A stretch of DNA of 7,657 nucleotides from Terriglobales bacterium (GTDB lineage: Bacteria > Acidobacteriota > Terriglobia > Terriglobales > Acidobacteriaceae): contig JAFAWN010000326.1 in the NCBI GenBank assembly GCA_019241735.1, forward strand, positions 1 to 7,657, written 5' to 3'. Below the pieces are notes generated by a model. It saw only the letters and a list, made by a program, of their open reading frames with translations, was not told where the DNA came from and did no database searches. This document shows positions 5,369 through 7,657 of the stretch, piece by piece; the stretch's first letter is position 1; the number at the start of each line of letters is the position of its first letter. The position numbers were made by a program, and so were the translations under genes.

Positions 5369-6409
5369 TCACACTAACTGGAAAACAATATGCAAGATTC
5401 CGGTGGAATCGGTGGGCTGACCGTTGCGCGAGGCCGGCTTGAACCGGATTTGCTGGGCAGCCTGAACCGCGGCCTCATCGAGTCCGTGACCCAACCCGCG
5501 CACAACTCGCACAATGCGGAGGGTCCCGTCGCCCTCGAAAACCACCTCCAGCAGCACCTCTCCCTCGATGCGCAGCTTTCGCGCCTCCGCGGTATAAACC
5601 GGTGTGGGTTTGGAGATAATCTCGGCGGGCGTCTGTTTTGGCGCAGCTTCAACTGCCTTCGCGCGGGGCTGAGCGGCTGCTGGAACGGCGTCTCCGAAAG
5701 CTCCTTGCCGCACGCTGGTGCCGCGGGTTACATTGGCGCGGCCGCTGCCATCACCGACGGCAACACCATTGCCGAATCCCGCGCTCGCAACCACGCCGCG
5801 AACGCCATTACTGCCTCCCGTGCCATTCCCGTAACCACCGCCTGCCGGCAGATCGTAAGACCCCAACGCAGCAATATTAACCGGCTTGCCGTTAGTTTCC
5901 CTGGCAGGCAGGCCGTTGGGATCACCAAATCCCCCGGTCTGCACCTGCTGTGGGGCCCGGGCAATAGTTGGCGTCGCTGAACTGCCGGTCGAAAACACGT
6001 TGGTTTTTACCAGTTGCCGTGGAATTACCGGAGCTTTTGGCTCCAGCGGAGCAGGTTTGCTGAGTGCCTCTATTTTCGGCGGAGCAGGCGTCGGTTCCTT
6101 TATCTCAGGTTTGAGCTTTGTTTCGGGGGGCAACTTCAGAGCCTCCGGCTTTACTTCCGCAATCCTTGGAGGCTGGATAACCCGGACGGGCGCAGGCTGA
6201 CGGTTGATCGAAACCGGAGGATCGACTAACTCGACCGTCGTGTAATTCGGATGTACGGGGACAAGAACTTGGGGATGCATCAGACCGACCCAAAAGATCA
6301 CGAGTAAAGCCAGGCTCTCAAATCCCAGGCTGCCCACAAATTCTATCCACGGAGCCCGGCGCTCGGGAAGCGTTAGAAACAAATCACTTCGTGTCAATTG
6401 ACCATTCAT
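5369..6409 (-). CDS. TonB-like energy transducer (Pro-rich, TonB C-terminal domain)
   Basis: 346 residues from the ATG at 6409. A short cytoplasmic N-terminus (with TLPERRAPW) precedes a single membrane helix at about 27-44. A Pro/Lys/Glu-rich periplasm-spanning stretch (about 62-130) and a Gly/Asn-rich stretch (about 185-224) follow. A TonB C-terminal domain covers about 266-346 (PVYTAEARKLRIEGEVLLEVVF, split here for length, then IRFKPASRNG and a final IVFQLV strand). This is the standard layout of proteins that couple the proton-motive force to outer-membrane TonB-dependent receptors. No exbB/exbD or receptor is in view. The gene ends 54 bp before the peptidase gene on the same strand, so the two are probably cotranscribed. 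The start is uncertain: the frame stays open to an ATG at 6562 that has a better Shine-Dalgarno and a well-placed promoter, adding 51 residues. The start at 6409 gives the usual TonB N-terminus but has no clear Shine-Dalgarno. Confidence 0.85.
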   Translation of the reverse strand: MNGQLTRSDLFLTLPERRAPWIEFVGSLGFESLALLVIFWVGLMHPQVLVPVHPNYTTVELVDPPVSINRQPAPVRVIQPPRIAEVKPEALKLPPETKLKPEIKEPTPAPPKIEALSKPAPLEPKAPVIPRQLVKTNVFSTGSSATPTIARAPQQVQTGGFGDPNGLPARETNGKPVNIAALGSYDLPAGGGYGNGTGGSNGVRGVVASAGFGNGVAVGDGSGRANVTRGTSVRQGAFGDAVPAAAQPRAKAVEAAPKQTPAEIISKPTPVYTAEARKLRIEGEVLLEVVFEGDGTLRIVRVVRGLGHGLDEAAVQAAQQIRFKPASRNGQPTDSTGILHIVFQLV

Positions 6410-6455
6410 AGAAAAAATCTTGAGCGTCCCGCGTGTTTCTGTTGGATGACATTTT

Positions 6456-6475
6456 GCCGGCCTGAGATCGCCGGC
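6456..6475 (-). other. Stem-loop in the TonB-like leader
   Basis: GCCGGC (6456-6461) and GCCGGC (6470-6475) form a self-complementary 6-bp all-GC stem with an 8-nt loop. If the promoter at 6595-6623 is used and translation starts at 6409, the hairpin lies in the 5' untranslated leader. No T-run follows in the direction of transcription, so it is not a simple terminator. Confidence 0.4.
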
Positions 6476-6569
6476 GCCTTGGGCTGGGCCCCTATGGATG
6501 AACCCCAAAGCGGGAGAAAGTTCCGGCCCCAACCCCGACCATATCAGCAATAGACCGGCCATTCTGCGA

Positions 6570-6574
6570 CCTCG
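6570..6574 (-). promoter_or_regulatory. Shine-Dalgarno GAGGT before the upstream TonB start
   Basis: On the minus strand GAGGT lies at 6574-6570, followed by 7 nt and the ATG at 6562-6560. The spacing is good. It supports either a 51-residue N-terminal extension or an in-frame upstream start of the TonB-like protein. Confidence 0.45.
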
Positions 6575-6594
6575 TCAGTACGCAGGAAGTCGCA

Positions 6595-6623
6595 ATTAGA
6601 CAGCCACTTACGAGGTATATCAA
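6595..6623 (-). promoter_or_regulatory. Sigma70-like promoter for the TonB-like/peptidase operon
   Basis: On the minus strand TTGATA (6623-6618), a 17-bp spacer, then TCTAAT (6600-6595). Each box matches the sigma70 consensus at 5 of 6 positions and the spacer is ideal. Transcription should start near 6588. That leaves a leader of about 25 nt for a start at 6562, or about 180 nt for a start at 6409. Confidence 0.55.
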
Positions 6624-6737
6624 TCAGTTTATCAAACGGTGACGCACGCAGCGCAACAATTTGCACTCCCATTAGCCCATATCGGGGTTAGTCGAGCTCT
6701 GTCCCCATACCGTTGCCCAGTTTATGATTGAAAATGG

Positions 6738-6746
6738 CCCCCCCCC
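6738..6746 (+). repeat. Nine-C homopolymer tract
   Basis: An uninterrupted run of nine C lies 30 bp before the ATG at 6777. It falls between a TTGAAA (6728-6733) and a poor TCTAGC (6751-6756) that are 17 bp apart, so it could sit in a promoter spacer. Such tracts slip during replication and are also common places for sequencing error. Confidence 0.7.
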
Positions 6747-6776
6747 AAAATCTAGCTCCACCCGGCTCGGATATTT

Positions 6777-7657
6777 ATGGATTGGAAACCACCGTTGAAC
6801 CGTCGCGAGATGGTGCGTCTTGTGGTGAAGGCTGCGGCCGCCTTCCCGGTGATAGCGCCCTCACTGCTCAATCTTGGTTGTGGCGGAGGCGCCTCTAACT
6901 CGTCGACGAGCAATCAGAACCCGGCAGTTTCTGACGATCAATTTCTGGATAATCTGGAACGCGCAAGCTTCCTGTTCTTCTGGGAGCAGGCGAGTCCGGT
7001 TACCGGGCAAGTAAAGGACCGTGCTACGGCGTCCGGAAACGATACCCGCACCGTTTCCAGCATCGCGTCCACAGGCTTTGGTCTCACTGCGCTCTGCATC
7101 GCCGATCAGCGCGGCTACCAAGATAGCGCCAGCATTCACACGCGGGTACTGGCTACTCTAAAGTTCCTTGCCGGCCAGACCAATGTGAACGGTTTTTACT
7201 ATCACTGGGTTGATATGAACACCGGGCAGCGGCTGTGGAATTCCGAGGTGTCATCCATCGATACCGCGATTCTGATGTGCGGCGTGCTTAGTTGCCGGCA
7301 ATATTTCCAGAATTCGCAAATACAAAATCTGGCAACGCAAATTTACCAGCGGGTTAACTGGCAATGGATGCTGAATGGCGGAGTGACGCTTTCTCAGGGC
7401 TGCACGCCGGAGAACGGTTTTCTTCCCAGCCGCTGGGACATTTACTGCGAACTGATGATGTTGTATCTGCTGGCGATCGGGTCGCCGACAAATCCAATTC
7501 CTGCGAGTTCATGGGACCAGATTGTTCGGCCGACCCTTACCTATCAGGGGCTGACATACGTCACCAATTACAACGCGCCGCTGTTCATTCACCAGTTTTC
7601 GCACGCCTGGTTTGACTTTCGCAATAAGCAAGACGCCTACAGCAATTATTTCAATAA
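6777..7657 (+). CDS. Glucoamylase-family (GH144-like) exported protein, C-terminus missing
   Basis: An open frame from the ATG at 6777 to the right edge (293 codons seen, no stop), preceded by an in-frame TAG at 6753. Residues 8-35 form an export signal: NRREMVRLV is Tat-like (twin arginine at 9-10), then a hydrophobic core, then GCGGG with C35 as a probable lipid-anchor cysteine, although the lipobox is not canonical. A Ser/Asn-rich linker follows. From about residue 54 the sequence fits the glycoamylase-like/GH144 (alpha/alpha-barrel) family: FLDNLERASFLFFWEQ, the KDR and TVSSIASTGFGLTAL motifs (about 80-106), GFYYHWVD, and SEVSSIDTAIL (about 157-165), whose acidic residues fall where the family has active-site acids. 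Known GH144 members cut beta-1,2-glucan, but the substrate cannot be told from this fragment. No strong Shine-Dalgarno is seen. The gene is divergent from the TonB-like gene. Confidence 0.85.
   Translation, partial: MDWKPPLNRREMVRLVVKAAAAFPVIAPSLLNLGCGGGASNSSTSNQNPAVSDDQFLDNLERASFLFFWEQASPVTGQVKDRATASGNDTRTVSSIASTGFGLTALCIADQRGYQDSASIHTRVLATLKFLAGQTNVNGFYYHWVDMNTGQRLWNSEVSSIDTAILMCGVLSCRQYFQNSQIQNLATQIYQRVNWQWMLNGGVTLSQGCTPENGFLPSRWDIYCELMMLYLLAIGSPTNPIPASSWDQIVRPTLTYQGLTYVTNYNAPLFIHQFSHAWFDFRNKQDAYSNYFN

Larger units (their letters stand above)
6410..6776. other. Divergent intergenic/leader region between the TonB-like and glucoamylase-family genes
   Basis: This 367-bp stretch contains, from left to right, a possible 5' leader or N-terminal extension of the TonB-like gene (6410-6562) with a hairpin at 6456-6475, a good minus-strand promoter (6595-6623), and a nine-C run (6738-6746) close to the start of the plus-strand gene. 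No other convincing gene is visible in it. The plus-strand promoter for the gene at 6777 is not clear. Confidence 0.6.

Noticed and set aside
6861..7139. Minus-strand open frame of 92 codons inside the glucoamylase-family gene
   Set aside because: It is antisense to a clearly recognisable coding sequence and shows no domain features.

Overview
The window looks like chromosomal DNA of a moderately GC-rich Gram-negative bacterium, most likely an acidobacterium. This is an inference from protein style and gene mix: a GAF-type sensor kinase with a NarL/FixJ regulator, a lone type IVb (Flp) pilin, an exported M48 peptidase with a Pro-rich N-terminus, a Pro/Gly-rich TonB-like protein, and a secreted glucoamylase-family lipoprotein. 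No search was run. I found no rRNA, tRNA, CRISPR array, insertion sequence, phage gene or defence system.

Layout, left to right. Bases 1-329 (minus) hold the membrane-spanning N-terminus of a protein that runs off the left edge. A divergent intergenic region (330-534) follows, carrying two perfect palindromes (16 and 14 bp) whose centres are 26 bp apart. Next comes a plus-strand sensor kinase/response regulator pair (535-2361 and 2354-3043) overlapping by 8 bp. A leader of about 175 bp then precedes a small Flp-type pilin (3221-3385, GTG start). A hairpin separates this block from a convergent minus-strand block: an exported M48 metallopeptidase with an extra N-terminal domain (3473-5314), preceded in transcription order by a TonB-like protein (5369-6409, possibly starting at 6562). 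A divergent intergenic region with a good minus-strand promoter and a nine-C tract separates this block from a plus-strand glucoamylase-family (GH144-like) exported protein that begins at 6777 and runs off the right edge.

How the genes may work together. The kinase phosphorylates the regulator, which could act at the palindromes or at the pilin promoter just downstream; this is positional inference. The TonB-like protein and the peptidase are probably cotranscribed (54 bp gap) and both act in the cell envelope. The glucoamylase-family enzyme probably acts on glucans outside the inner membrane, which fits a TonB-dependent polysaccharide-using lifestyle. The less ordinary points are the paired palindromes, the choice of TonB start with its promoter, SD and hairpin leader, the C9 tract, the Pro/Gly insert in the kinase dimerisation hairpin, and the two-domain M48 protein with a repeat-bearing N-terminus. 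None of these amounts to a demonstrated new system.
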